The notes beneath the pieces are model-generated. The model was given only the letters and a program-made list of their open reading frames with translations, was not told the origin of the DNA and did no database searches. DNA of 54,949 nt from Terriglobia bacterium (GTDB taxonomy: Bacteria > Acidobacteriota > Terriglobia > Acidiferrales > UBA7541): assembly GCA_020073605.1 (NCBI GenBank), contig JAIQEW010000022.1, forward strand, positions 1-54,949, written 5' to 3'. A program made the position numbers and the translations under genes. Below, piece by piece: positions 1 through 7,212 of the stretch (positions are counted from its first letter, which is position 1; the number at the start of each line of letters is the position of its first letter).

Positions 1-69
1 TCTCGCCCCGATGCAGATCGGGGTTCGGATAGAAGAATCATGGCCGAGGTCGAGGCCGTATCGATGGTT

Positions 70-90
70 GGTGAAACGACTCGTTTCACC
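70..90. promoter_or_regulatory. 21-bp perfect palindrome, possible operator
   Basis: Arms GGTGAAACGA and TCGTTTCACC are separated by one base. There is no T-run after it, so it does not look like a terminator. It lies about 180 bp upstream of the first gene. A TTGACA hexamer at 186-191 has no convincing -10 partner, so no promoter is called. The rest of 1-267 shows nothing else I can support. Confidence 0.35.
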
Positions 91-267
91 GAGAAATGAT
101 TCACCGTGAGATTCCCAGAGTCTTGGTCTTCCACCTTCTCTGGCAACCACGCGGTGCTCGGAGCACTGTACCGAACAACTGTGCCTTGACAACGCCTTCG
201 CTCTTATCGAGGGCCACCCGCCGTTCGATTCGTGGGTTACTGCCGTACACAACGTGAGGGCGACGAC

Positions 268-855
268 ATGAAGTTCAGGTGGTGTTTGTTGGTATTGTCG
301 GTGTACGTGGCATTCAGTTGGTCAGGAACGCTCAAGGCGCAGCAAGATCCTCCCACCGGGCCTGCTCGGCTTGTGACTAGCCTCTACCGGCAAGTGATCG
401 CGCGCCACCCAATCGGTATTCCGGAAGGGGAGGACCTCAAAATCTTCACTCCCTACCTTAGCAGTTCACTTCTACATGGCATTGACCAGTACCGCGCATG
501 TACATCCGATTGGGATCGGAAGAATGCAGGTTCGAATCTGAAGTCACCGGTCGGATTGTTTGAGAATGACATATTTTCTGGGGCCTACGAGGAAGCCAAG
601 CCCCAGGCTTTTCATGTGGAAAGGACGCATCCGGAAGACAATGGGCATTTTCGCGTTTACGTGAGACTGTCTTTAGCTTCACCGCCTGCCCCTCCGTCTG
701 TCTGGCGAGTTGCCGTCTTGGTGTCGCGAGAACGGGGTCACTTCTTTGTGGACGACATAGTCTACTTGAAGGACGAGAATCGCCCAACGGACGAGCGGCT
801 AACGGAGTATTTTTCAAGGTATTGTGAGGGACCGCGGTACGTTGGGCGGCACTGA
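268..855 (+). CDS. Secreted protein of unknown function (195 aa)
   Basis: I do not recognise this gene with confidence. The start at 268 is chosen over the longer frame from 232 because GTGAGGG lies about 7 bases upstream and the N-terminus then forms a signal peptide: MKFR, a hydrophobic stretch, then a likely cut after LKAQ near residue 25. The mature part is soluble, about 170 residues, ending in alternating beta-like stretches (residues 120-165). Its general pattern recalls small NTF2-like/DUF3828 periplasmic proteins, which is only a guess. It stands alone, with no same-strand gene for 1 kb downstream. Low similarity to repeats around it suggests it is a true gene rather than repeat-derived. 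Confidence 0.6.
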   Translation: MKFRWCLLVLSVYVAFSWSGTLKAQQDPPTGPARLVTSLYRQVIARHPIGIPEGEDLKIFTPYLSSSLLHGIDQYRACTSDWDRKNAGSNLKSPVGLFENDIFSGAYEEAKPQAFHVERTHPEDNGHFRVYVRLSLASPPAPPSVWRVAVLVSRERGHFFVDDIVYLKDENRPTDERLTEYFSRYCEGPRYVGRH

Positions 856-883
856 CGGTCGTAGGCTAATTAGATGACGTTGT

Positions 884-946
884 CGGCTCCTTGGTCCGAG
901 TAGACTTGGCAGCTGTAGACGACCAAGGCTCGGAGGAAAGGAGCCG
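884..946. other. Two mutually exclusive hairpins after the first gene
   Basis: CGGCTCCTT (884-892) pairs perfectly with AAGGAGCCG (938-946). CCTTGGTC (889-896) pairs perfectly with GACCAAGG (921-928). The left arms share 889-892, so only one hairpin can form at a time. There is no U-tract. It could be an mRNA 3' structure or a repeat relic. Confidence 0.35.
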
Positions 947-1007
947 AGCGATGCGCTCCACCTTTCGCGCTGCCTTATCCGCGCGAGCTTTCGTGGCTGG
1001 CGGGTGC

Positions 1008-1386
1008 GACGGGTCGCTTCAAAATACCTCTAGCATCTAGCCTCTAGCATCGAGCTCCGATTTCAGGAGTCCGATGGCTCCATCGGAGTCCAACCACCAG
1101 ACGTCCAGGACAGTCCACCGGGACGCACGCTTGACAACTCCTCTCCCCTCTACAACCATGGTCGCGATGGACAAGTTCGCCAAATTCGGCAGGAAGTTGG
1201 AAGGCCCGCAGGCGGGTCAGGGGGACGCCAGCCCCCTCACGCGCGTTCCGCATCCACGCAGTTACTGCCCTTTTCTGCACGGATCACCCGCCTACGCCCA
1301 AGCGCCTCGGCGAGCAGGCCCGCCAGTCCCAAAGCATAGGCCGACTGGCGCGTCACGGCGCTTTTCAAGTCGACACACGTCGCCAC
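1008..1386. repeat. Dispersed repeat, copy 1
   Basis: About 380 bp that recurs at 2340-2694 with scattered substitutions and small indels. Shared landmarks in order are GACGGGTCGC, a TCTAGCATC stretch, a TCCATCGGAGTCC palindrome half (in this copy 1070-1087 is a perfect TCCGATGG/CCATCGGA inverted repeat), a run around CTCCTCTCCCCTCTACAACC, and AGGTCGACACAC-like ends. Open frames on both strands inside it are not consistently conserved, so I treat it as non-coding repeat DNA. The gene-free stretch 856-1899 consists of this copy plus the palindromic units that follow it. Confidence 0.75.
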
Positions 1387-1396
1387 CTGTTGCGGC

Positions 1397-1690
1397 GGGT
1401 GGCCCACCCTTCCGATCCCCCATCTTGATTCCGCGCTCACAAGAAGCACGGCTGTCATTCCCATCGTAGCGTCCGACTCCCACCGGGGGGTGCCCCACCC
1501 TTTGACTTACAAGGGTGGGAGGATGGCACTCGACCAGTCCCGAAAGGCCCCACCCTTCACACACCGAAGGATGGGGCACCCACCGGCGTGGAGTGAACTC
1601 CGAGTGGAACTGTCGCAGTGGTATTATCTGGCTGCACCGGAGGTCAACTGTGGGGAGTACCGAGGTCGTGAAGGATGGGCCACCCGCCAC
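1397..1690. repeat. Cluster of GGGTGGCCCACCC-type palindromic repeats
   Basis: A perfect GGGTGGCCCACCC palindrome is at 1397-1409. A GGGGTGCCCCACCC unit at 1487-1500 pairs its CCCACCCTTTG with CAAGGGTGGG at 1510-1519. Another hairpin, GCCCCACCCTTC with GAAGGATGGGGC, spans 1547-1577. A further GGGCCACCC unit lies near 1675. Short open frames here with GHPP or WATRP peptides are products of the repeat. Such units are common between genes in acidobacterial genomes. Confidence 0.7.
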
Positions 1691-1899
1691 AACAAGCCGT
1701 GGTTGATTCAGCTGCTGTTGCGGGGGCTTCGAAGGCACTCGCTCATGCCGGGGAAAGGGTGCTGACCGTTCCCCTCAGATCCAGTATTGTCAGGGGTTTC
1801 CTCTCTTGGGGGGAGAAGGCGAACGTCGCTCGCGACCTACGGAGTTGCTATGGAAGGGGTCGCCTTTAAGAATGAGATGGTTTCCCTGGCGAACGGTAC

Positions 1900-2292
1900 G
1901 TGCCACTAACTTCAAACGCTAGAGACCGCCTCCTGTACGTCGGGATTGCCGTGGCTTTTGTGTTGTTTGTCGTTGGCGGGACTTTCTATGCACCCAAGCT
2001 CTTAGATCATGTTTTCCACTGGTTCGTGTTCGCTGTCGTGTCCGCGGTCGTATTTGGCTATCAGATACGTGATTTTTGGACCTGCAAAGGGACGCTCCGA
2101 TTCTGGCTGGTGATCCTCGGGCTTTTCATATGTCATTTCGAGTTCTGGGTCCGTTATGTGCACCCACACTTCGGCGGAGATCCGCGTTGGATTGCGGGGG
2201 GCACAATCGCGTTCGTCGAGCTCGTCGTCGTTTCAATTGTTATGAGACTGATATTTCCGGCGAAGACCAACGAGCAGCCGAGCCGCTCATGA
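1900..2292 (+). CDS. Small integral membrane protein, unknown function (130 aa)
   Basis: A 130-residue protein with four hydrophobic segments, at roughly residues 11-29, 37-55, 64-82 and 97-117, joined by short charged loops and ending in a polar tail. This gives a four-helix inner-membrane protein with no recognisable active-site motif. The start is GTG at 1900; no good ribosome binding site is visible, so a later start is possible. It sits alone between repeat copies, with no operon partner. Hydrophobic frames seldom arise by chance at this length, which supports it being real. I cannot assign a function. Confidence 0.55.
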   Translation: MPLTSNARDRLLYVGIAVAFVLFVVGGTFYAPKLLDHVFHWFVFAVVSAVVFGYQIRDFWTCKGTLRFWLVILGLFICHFEFWVRYVHPHFGGDPRWIAGGTIAFVELVVVSIVMRLIFPAKTNEQPSRS

Positions 2293-2308
2293 GATAGGGC
2301 CGATGGGC

Positions 2309-2340
2309 GGGTGGCCCACCCTTTGTCTTGTAAGGGTGGG
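2309..2340. repeat. GGGTGGCCCACCC palindrome plus hairpin
   Basis: A perfect GGGTGGCCCACCC at 2309-2321 continues into CCCACCCTTT...AAGGGTGGG (2316-2340), the same layout as the units at 1397-1519. It abuts the second copy of the dispersed repeat and follows the stop of the membrane protein gene by about 16 bp, so it could also end that transcript. Confidence 0.65.
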
Positions 2341-2694
2341 ACGGGTCGCCTCAAAACATCTCTAGCATCCAGCCTCCAGCATCGAGCTCCGATTTCAGGT
2401 GTCCGGTGACTCCATCGGAGTCCAACCACCGGACGTCCAGGACAGTCCACAGGGGCGCACGCTTGACAACTCCTCTCCCCTCTACAACCATGGTCGCGAT
2501 GGACATGTTCGCCAAGTTCGGCAGGAAGTTGGAAGCCTCGCGGACGCGTCAGCGGGACGCCGGACCCCTCACGCGCGTTTCGCATCCACGCAGTTACGGC
2601 CTTTTTCTGCACGAATCACCCGCCTTTACGCGCCGCAGCGGGCTTCGGCGGGCAGGCGAGTTACGACGCCGTTCAGGTCGACACACCTCGCCAC
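2340..2694. repeat. Dispersed repeat, copy 2
   Basis: Diverged partner of 1008-1386 in the same orientation. Its TCCGATGG/CCATCGGA palindrome has decayed on one arm (TCCGGTGA at about 2402). The terminal AGGTCGACACAC element occurs here at about 2674 and again, more weakly, at about 2743. Between this copy and the PilZ stop codon (2806) I see no gene. Confidence 0.75.
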
Positions 2695-2805
2695 TTGGCG
2701 CACCATCTAACTCACTGAAAACAAAGAAAAATGACACGCTCAGGTCGACACACTTTTCGGGGGCACTACGCGGCAAGTTTCGGCTTGGGTTGGGCGCAAG
2801 CGAGG

Positions 2806-3675
2806 TCAGCGAGAGCGGGCGCCGATGCGGCGGTATTCGGTGCCGTGGCGGAACAATCCCGCCTTCGGCATCTCTTCCGAGTACACGATGCGCGCGGGCA
2901 GAAAAATATTCGCGGCGTCCGGCGAATATGGCACGGCCACGTCGATGGAGCTATCGGCGGGGTAGCGGCGCTTGCTGCGGAAGCACATGCCGACCGGGGA
3001 AATATCCTCGCAGACGGCAAGCTCGTCGTCCGCGCCGGGCTGGCGGATGCACGCGGTGAGCCGCGTCTTCAGGCGCATCCGCTGGCGCTCGCGCTGCTCG
3101 CCCGTATCCGGCACGGCTCCCAGCGCGTCGGCCGAGCGGCGACCGCGGGCCGAGCGCGCCGTGAGTTTCTGCTCGTCCTCGTGCGGGGCCTGCGTCCAGA
3201 TGCTGGGCACACCGCACGACTTGCAGTGGCGGGCGATGCCGCGGTTGGTTTCAAACGCGCGGAGCTCCATCTCGTTGAGGTGGACCACTTCGCGGCCGCG
3301 GCAATAGTTGCATTCGAGGAGCATGCGCGCCACGGCTTCCGTCGAGTCCGCAATCGCGGGGAATTCCACTCCCCAGAGATCGATCGCGGGATCGATGATC
3401 TCGACGCCGTAGAGATGTCCGTCCTTCTGGCTGCCGAACTCGCCGACGACCCGCACCTCGGCGCGGCGATGCGACTCGTTGGGGGACCTTCGCTGGATGA
3501 CGACGCGCTGTTCGGGTGCGAGATCCCGCGCGAACACAATCACGGCCCCGCCGCGATTGACCAGCAGCGTGCGAGCCGGTTCCTTGAATTCCTGGCCCTT
3601 GCCGTCGGTGCCGGAAACTTCGAGCAAAAGAGTCAGCGAGACGCGATCGGTGCGGCGAAGCGGCGCCGATGCCAT
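2806..3675 (-). CDS. PilZ-domain protein with central CxxC...CxxC motif
   Basis: A 289-residue soluble protein. The N-terminal part (residues 1-105) begins with an RRTDR motif like the arginine switch of PilZ domains. The C-terminal part (about 200-285) has RMRLKTRL, then DISPVGMCFRS (close to the D/N-x-S-x-x-G motif that binds cyclic di-GMP) and a final H-G-x-E-Y-R-R. Between them is CNYCRG...CKSCG, a likely small metal-binding ribbon. PilZ domains bind cyclic di-GMP and often control surface polysaccharide or motility, so a link to the nearby glycan locus is possible but unproven. The start has GAGGAGG five bases upstream. It lies 94 bp downstream of pqqE on the same strand, perhaps co-transcribed. 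Confidence 0.8.
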   Translation of the reverse strand: MASAPLRRTDRVSLTLLLEVSGTDGKGQEFKEPARTLLVNRGGAVIVFARDLAPEQRVVIQRRSPNESHRRAEVRVVGEFGSQKDGHLYGVEIIDPAIDLWGVEFPAIADSTEAVARMLLECNYCRGREVVHLNEMELRAFETNRGIARHCKSCGVPSIWTQAPHEDEQKLTARSARGRRSADALGAVPDTGEQRERQRMRLKTRLTACIRQPGADDELAVCEDISPVGMCFRSKRRYPADSSIDVAVPYSPDAANIFLPARIVYSEEMPKAGLFRHGTEYRRIGARSR

Positions 3676-3769
3676 TCGGTCCTCCTCAAGAAGACGGACT
3701 CCCTATCTGCGAAGATACCATACCGCCGAACCGGCTCCCCTTCGAAGCGCAACACGCGTCGCATAAAAC

Positions 3770-4876
3770 TCACGCGGGGTTGGGCCGGTAGAGCCATTCG
3801 TCGCCTGGCTCGCGGACCGGCGGGCCGGGCGCGTTGAGCTCGGCGAGAATTGCGTCCACGACTTTCCGCTGCGGCGAAAGCGAGCAGACCGGGTCGGCCG
3901 CCGCCGCGTCTTTCGCCAGCAGAAATGCCTGGCAGCGGCAGCCGCCGAAATCCTGCGTGCGGCGATCGCAGCTCCGGCAAGGCTCCGGCATCCAATCCTC
4001 GCCGCGGAATTTCCGGAACGCGTCCGATTCTTCCCAGATCCGGCGGAGCGGCTGCACGTTCACGTTTTCAAATTTCATTCCTGGAAGAACGTTCGCGGCG
4101 TGGCACGGCAGGACGTCGCCATCCGGCTTGATGAGCAGCACCTTGCGTCCCCAGCCGCCCATGCAGGCCTTGGGATATTTTGCGTAGTAGTCCGGGACGA
4201 CGTATTCCACGCGAATCCGCCCGCGCAGCCGCGCTTCGGCCTGCTTGATGATTTCGAGCGAGCGGTCGAGCTGCTCCCGTGTGGGCAAGAGACGCTTCAG
4301 ATTCTGGAACGCCCAGCCGTAATACTGGACATGCGCGAATTCCACGCGGCCGGGGCCGATCTCTTCCGTCAGCGCCAGCATGTCTTCGAGCTGGTCGAGA
4401 TTCTGCCGGTGGATCACGAAATTCAGCGTGAGCGCAACGCGGTGGCGCTTCACCCATCCGGCCACGCGAAGCTTTTGCGCATGCGTGCGCGTGCCGGAGA
4501 TTTCGGCGGCGACCTCTTCCCGCGCGCCCTGAAAGCTCAGCTGGATGTGGTCGATTCCCGCGCCGACGATTTCTTCGAGGCGCTTTTCATCGAGCGGAAG
4601 GCCCGACGTAATCAGGCTGGCGTAGAGGCCCGCACCGCGCGCGGCGCGGACGAGCTCAGTGAAGTCCGGACGAGCGAGCGGCTCGCCTCCCGTGAAGTCC
4701 ACCTGAAGCACGCCGAGATCGGCGGCTTCGCGCAGAACGCGCGCCCACACGTCCGCCGGCAGTTCGCGGCCACGCGGCGTCAATTCGAGCGGATTCGAGC
4801 AATAGACGCAGTGGAGCGGGCAACGATGGGTCAGCTCGGCGACGAGAGCAAGCGGCGTTGGAATTGGAATGGCCAT
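3770..4876 (-). CDS. pqqE: PqqE, radical SAM enzyme of PQQ synthesis
   Basis: Radical S-adenosylmethionine enzyme that joins the Glu and Tyr side chains of PqqA, the first committed step to PQQ. The 368 residues match the family length. The radical SAM cluster motif is Cys19-x3-Cys23-x2-Cys26, followed by FTGGEPL. A SPASM domain in the last 100 residues supplies further cysteines (CMGGWG, DVLPCH, CRSCDRR, GGCRCQ) for auxiliary iron-sulfur clusters. The frame is open further upstream, but residues before 4876 overlap pqqD and look random, so the ATG at 4876 is chosen. No strong ribosome binding site is visible, and the gene follows pqqD by 37 bp. It acts in the cytoplasm with PqqD and PqqA. 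Confidence 0.96.
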   Translation of the reverse strand: MAIPIPTPLALVAELTHRCPLHCVYCSNPLELTPRGRELPADVWARVLREAADLGVLQVDFTGGEPLARPDFTELVRAARGAGLYASLITSGLPLDEKRLEEIVGAGIDHIQLSFQGAREEVAAEISGTRTHAQKLRVAGWVKRHRVALTLNFVIHRQNLDQLEDMLALTEEIGPGRVEFAHVQYYGWAFQNLKRLLPTREQLDRSLEIIKQAEARLRGRIRVEYVVPDYYAKYPKACMGGWGRKVLLIKPDGDVLPCHAANVLPGMKFENVNVQPLRRIWEESDAFRKFRGEDWMPEPCRSCDRRTQDFGGCRCQAFLLAKDAAAADPVCSLSPQRKVVDAILAELNAPGPPVREPGDEWLYRPNPA

Positions 4877-4913
4877 CAATAATTTGACGCAGAAGGAAGG
4901 CTTGCCGGCGCTG

Positions 4914-5192
4914 TCATTCGAAATCGAGCGCGCGCTGTTCCTGCAAGCGCTCGAGATATCCGAGAATATCCTGCTCAACTTTCTGCGGCTCGGCCTTGGA
5001 GTAGAGCGCCTGCAATTCGGAAACGATCTGGCGGACGGTGTGCTGGCCGTCACAGCGCTCCACGATTTCAAGGCTCGGCCCGCTCAGGCGCAGCGCCCGC
5101 TCGGGCATCAGCAGGACGCGGGACGGCTGCGTCTTCTCGTTCAGGCGGCAGCCGGGAACAAGACGCGGACGGCTTTCGAGCGAGGGCGTCAT
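4914..5192 (-). CDS. pqqD: PqqD, PqqA-binding chaperone
   Basis: A 92-residue PqqD, the peptide chaperone that binds PqqA and delivers it to PqqE. It contains LVPGCRLNEK, a predicted beta-rich N-terminal half and helices ending in ERLQEQRALDFE, the usual winged-helix arrangement of RiPP recognition elements. The ATG at 5192 shares one base with the pqqC stop (TGATG), a sign of translational coupling, so the much longer open frame upstream is rejected. A second PqqD-fold protein in this window belongs to the lasso cluster at 54.3 kb. Confidence 0.95.
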   Translation of the reverse strand: MTPSLESRPRLVPGCRLNEKTQPSRVLLMPERALRLSGPSLEIVERCDGQHTVRQIVSELQALYSKAEPQKVEQDILGYLERLQEQRALDFE

Positions 5193-5938
5193 CAAGAATC
5201 CTTCGCGGCCGGCCGGAACGCGCCCGGCGGCGGCCAGCCAGGTGTGACGTACGCGAAATGGAGCGCGTCGAGCATGGCCCACAGAATATCGCACTTGGCG
5301 CGCAGCGCGGCGAGCGCCAGGTCCTGCTCTTCGCGCGTCCTCGCATGCTTCACCACCCAGGCGAGCGCAAACGTGGCGTCTTCGGGCGCCTGCGTCAAGC
5401 GCCCCTGAAAATAGTCGAGGCCGCTCGAGAGCCATGGATAGTGCTCGCGCAAGCGGTCCACGCGCAGCACGATCAGGTCCTTCGAGAAAAGTTCGGTGAG
5501 CGACGAGGCGACGGCTTCCAGATGCGTGCGCGAACGCACGAAATCCACGTACGCATCGACGGCGTAGCGCGTGGCGGGAAGGATTCCTTCGCCGCGAATC
5601 GCCTGCTCGCGCGAAAGGCCCGTTGCCTCGACGAGCTTCAGCCATTTCTCGATGCCGCCCGGCCGCGTGCCGTCGCCATCGTGATCGATGATGCGCTTGC
5701 GCCAAGCCAGCCGAAACGCGGGATCCTCGCTGCGCGCGAGAATCGCGGCGTCCTTGATCGGGATGAAGCTTTGATACGTGTAGCGATTGAGTGCCCAGGC
5801 CTGAAGCTGCCCGCGCGTCAATTTCCCTTCATGCATGAGCAGGTGGAACGGATGCTTGTGGTGATAGCGCTCCTTGCCGATGGCGTGAAATTGCGCGACG
5901 AACTCCGCTTCCGGCAACAGCGCGGTCGAATTGGTCAC
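5192..5938 (-). CDS. pqqC: PqqC, pyrroloquinoline-quinone synthase
   Basis: Cofactorless oxidase catalysing the last step of PQQ synthesis, ring closure and eight-electron oxidation of the AHQQ intermediate. The 248 residues match the family. Typical segments are FHAIGKERYHHKHPFH near the N-terminus, LTRGQLQAWALNRYTYQ, IIDHDGDG and LTELFSKDLI. The histidines and tyrosine that line the active site in the family are present in these segments. The start is GTG at 5938, which overlaps the pqqB stop as GTGA. The longer frame to 5974 lies inside pqqB and is rejected. Confidence 0.95.
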   Translation of the reverse strand: MTNSTALLPEAEFVAQFHAIGKERYHHKHPFHLLMHEGKLTRGQLQAWALNRYTYQSFIPIKDAAILARSEDPAFRLAWRKRIIDHDGDGTRPGGIEKWLKLVEATGLSREQAIRGEGILPATRYAVDAYVDFVRSRTHLEAVASSLTELFSKDLIVLRVDRLREHYPWLSSGLDYFQGRLTQAPEDATFALAWVVKHARTREEQDLALAALRAKCDILWAMLDALHFAYVTPGWPPPGAFRPAAKDS

Positions 5939-6867
5939 AGTTGAAACTCCATTCCGTCGAAGGCGACTTCCCAACCCGCATCGCGCAGCGCGCGGCTTGC
6001 CGCGCTCTCTTCATCGAGGGCGGGGTTGGTGTTGTTGAGATGAATCAAAACCTTGCGCACGTTGCGAGCGCCCTTCAGTTGCTCGAGCAGCCCATCGGCG
6101 CCCGAAAGCGGCACATGGCCGATTTCCCGAGCGGTCTTGCCGCTGCCCCGGACGTCGATCAGCTCGTTGTCGGTCCAGAACGTGCCGTCGAGAAGCGCGA
6201 GATTACTCCCGGTCGCGCAACATTTCCAATTGTCTACGGGACCGGGAAGGCTCGGGGCGTAGAAGAATCGCTTATCATTTTGCACAAGCTCGAGACCGAT
6301 GACGGCTTCCTCTGCCGGCAAGCTCTTTCGCAAGGCGTCGCTTACGTAGTCCGGATATCCCCCGCTGAGCGGCACGGCCTTGCAGGTAAGGGAGATTATC
6401 CCTCCCGCCGCTTTCTGCTGAAAGATGGTTATCGGCGCATCAAGAGGCAGGGCCTCCCAGCGAACGGGCGGGAGCGATCGTTCCAGAGCCCGGAAGAGAG
6501 AGTTCTCCTCGATGAGCACGCGCAAGACGGAAGACGTCGCGTAGATGTGCAGCGGCTGGAACTCGCGAAGATGGAGAAGCCCCATCACGCAATCCACGTC
6601 GGCGCTCATGAGGATGATGCCGACGATCGGAGTGCCGCGCGTGTCCGGAGCCGGGGCGAAATCAGGATTCTCAGAAAGCTGTTGCCGGAGGTCGGGGGAA
6701 GCGTTGAGAAGGAACCATGCGGACGGAGCGGGCGAAACGGCGACCTGGGATTGCGTGCGGGCCCGGCCTTTCAACACACCAAGGCGGAAGCGGCTGCAGT
6801 TTGAGCACCCGCAATTCCACTGCGGGAAACCGCCGCCCGCGGCCGAGCCGAGGACCTTAACACGCAT
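5935..6867 (-). CDS. pqqB: PqqB, metallo-beta-lactamase-fold PQQ enzyme
   Basis: A 310-residue PqqB, a member of the metallo-beta-lactamase superfamily thought to hydroxylate the tyrosine-derived ring of the PQQ intermediate. It opens with MRVKVLGSAAGGGFPQWNC, the family signature, followed by CGCSNC, and carries LNASPDLRQQL, SADVDCVMGLLHLRE and a late LIHLNNTNP segment. It begins six bases after the pqqA stop and its stop overlaps pqqC by four bases, so the operon is tightly coupled. Confidence 0.96.
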   Translation of the reverse strand: MRVKVLGSAAGGGFPQWNCGCSNCSRFRLGVLKGRARTQSQVAVSPAPSAWFLLNASPDLRQQLSENPDFAPAPDTRGTPIVGIILMSADVDCVMGLLHLREFQPLHIYATSSVLRVLIEENSLFRALERSLPPVRWEALPLDAPITIFQQKAAGGIISLTCKAVPLSGGYPDYVSDALRKSLPAEEAVIGLELVQNDKRFFYAPSLPGPVDNWKCCATGSNLALLDGTFWTDNELIDVRGSGKTAREIGHVPLSGADGLLEQLKGARNVRKVLIHLNNTNPALDEESAASRALRDAGWEVAFDGMEFQL

Positions 6868-6873
6868 TCAAAA

Positions 6874-6951
6874 CTAGAGTTCGGCGTTCGCGTACGAGCT
6901 AACTTCGCAGCTCAGGCAGATCTCTTCATGCTGCGGTGTGGTCCATTCCAT
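6874..6951 (-). CDS. pqqA: PqqA, 25-residue PQQ precursor peptide
   Basis: A 25-residue peptide read directly from the minus strand. It starts MEWTTPQHEEICLSC and ends SSYANAEL. Glu16 and Tyr20, four apart, sit exactly where the family has the two residues that become PQQ. GGAGG lies about 8 bases upstream of the ATG, the strongest ribosome binding site in the operon, as expected for a substrate made in excess. Two cysteines (12 and 15) just before Glu16 are a feature of this branch of PqqA. The peptide is bound by PqqD, cross-linked by PqqE, then trimmed. No dedicated PqqF protease is seen nearby, but TldD/TldE-like proteins lie 3 kb away. Confidence 0.93.
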   Translation of the reverse strand: MEWTTPQHEEICLSCEVSSYANAEL

Positions 6952-7017
6952 GGTGGTTCCTCCGTCATAAGAGCGAAACTTAGCCCTTCGCGCGAGACGC
7001 CGAGCGCGATACCCCCG

Positions 7018-7046
7018 AATATATCGCAACCGCTTCGGCCAGACAA
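7018..7046 (-). promoter_or_regulatory. Predicted sigma70-type promoter of the pqq operon
   Basis: Reading the minus strand, TTGTCT (7046-7041) and TATATT (7023-7018) are separated by exactly 17 bases. Transcription would start near 7011, giving a leader of about 60 bases to pqqA. The -35 box overlaps the palindrome at 7044-7068. Confidence 0.6.
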
Positions 7047-7068
7047 CTCCCATTTTGCGAGGGAGTTG
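7044..7068. promoter_or_regulatory. Perfect inverted repeat overlapping the pqqA -35 box
   Basis: Arms CAACTCCC (7044-7051) and GGGAGTTG (7061-7068) flank a 9-base centre. It lies in the divergent region between pqqA and the TonB receptor gene, touching the -35 of the former and about 95 bp upstream of a TATAAT (7163-7168) before the latter. It has no T-run and looks more like a binding site for a dimeric regulator than a terminator. Confidence 0.5.
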
Positions 7069-7212
7069 ATTGCCCGGATGCGCGTAGATAGGGCATGGCT
7101 TTAGAGGCCTTTTGAGGCCCCCAAAGATTGCCCAAGCACCCGAATACGTCCCACGATCAGGTTATAATGGCGCCTCATGGAATCGGGCCAGCAGAACCCC
7201 TCATACCGAAGG

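Noticed and set aside
951..1040. Short open frame of 29 codons with GGAG upstream, running into the dispersed repeat
   Set aside because: Most of it is arginine/alanine-rich and its end lies in repeat DNA; nothing supports it as a gene.
1044..1280. Minus-strand open frame MQKRAVTAWMRNAREG..., with a similar frame at 2154-2612
   Set aside because: The similarity reflects the dispersed DNA repeat. The frames differ in length and run into other genes or repeat units, so they are probably not coding.
1490..1765. Several open frames with GHPP, WATRP or GWGTH peptides
   Set aside because: They are translations of the GGGTGGCCCACCC repeat units.
2731..3837. Long plus-strand open frame of 368 codons opposite the PilZ gene
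   Set aside because: It is the antisense of a clear PilZ gene with a strong ribosome binding site; the composition is typical of a shadow frame in GC-rich DNA.
7163..7168. TATAAT before the TonB receptor as a full promoter
   Set aside because: No acceptable -35 hexamer lies 16-18 bases upstream, so only the -10-like box is mentioned.
6952..7212. Riboswitch, for example cobalamin, before the TonB receptor
   Set aside because: No B12 box or other recognisable conserved riboswitch core was found; only a simple palindrome is present.
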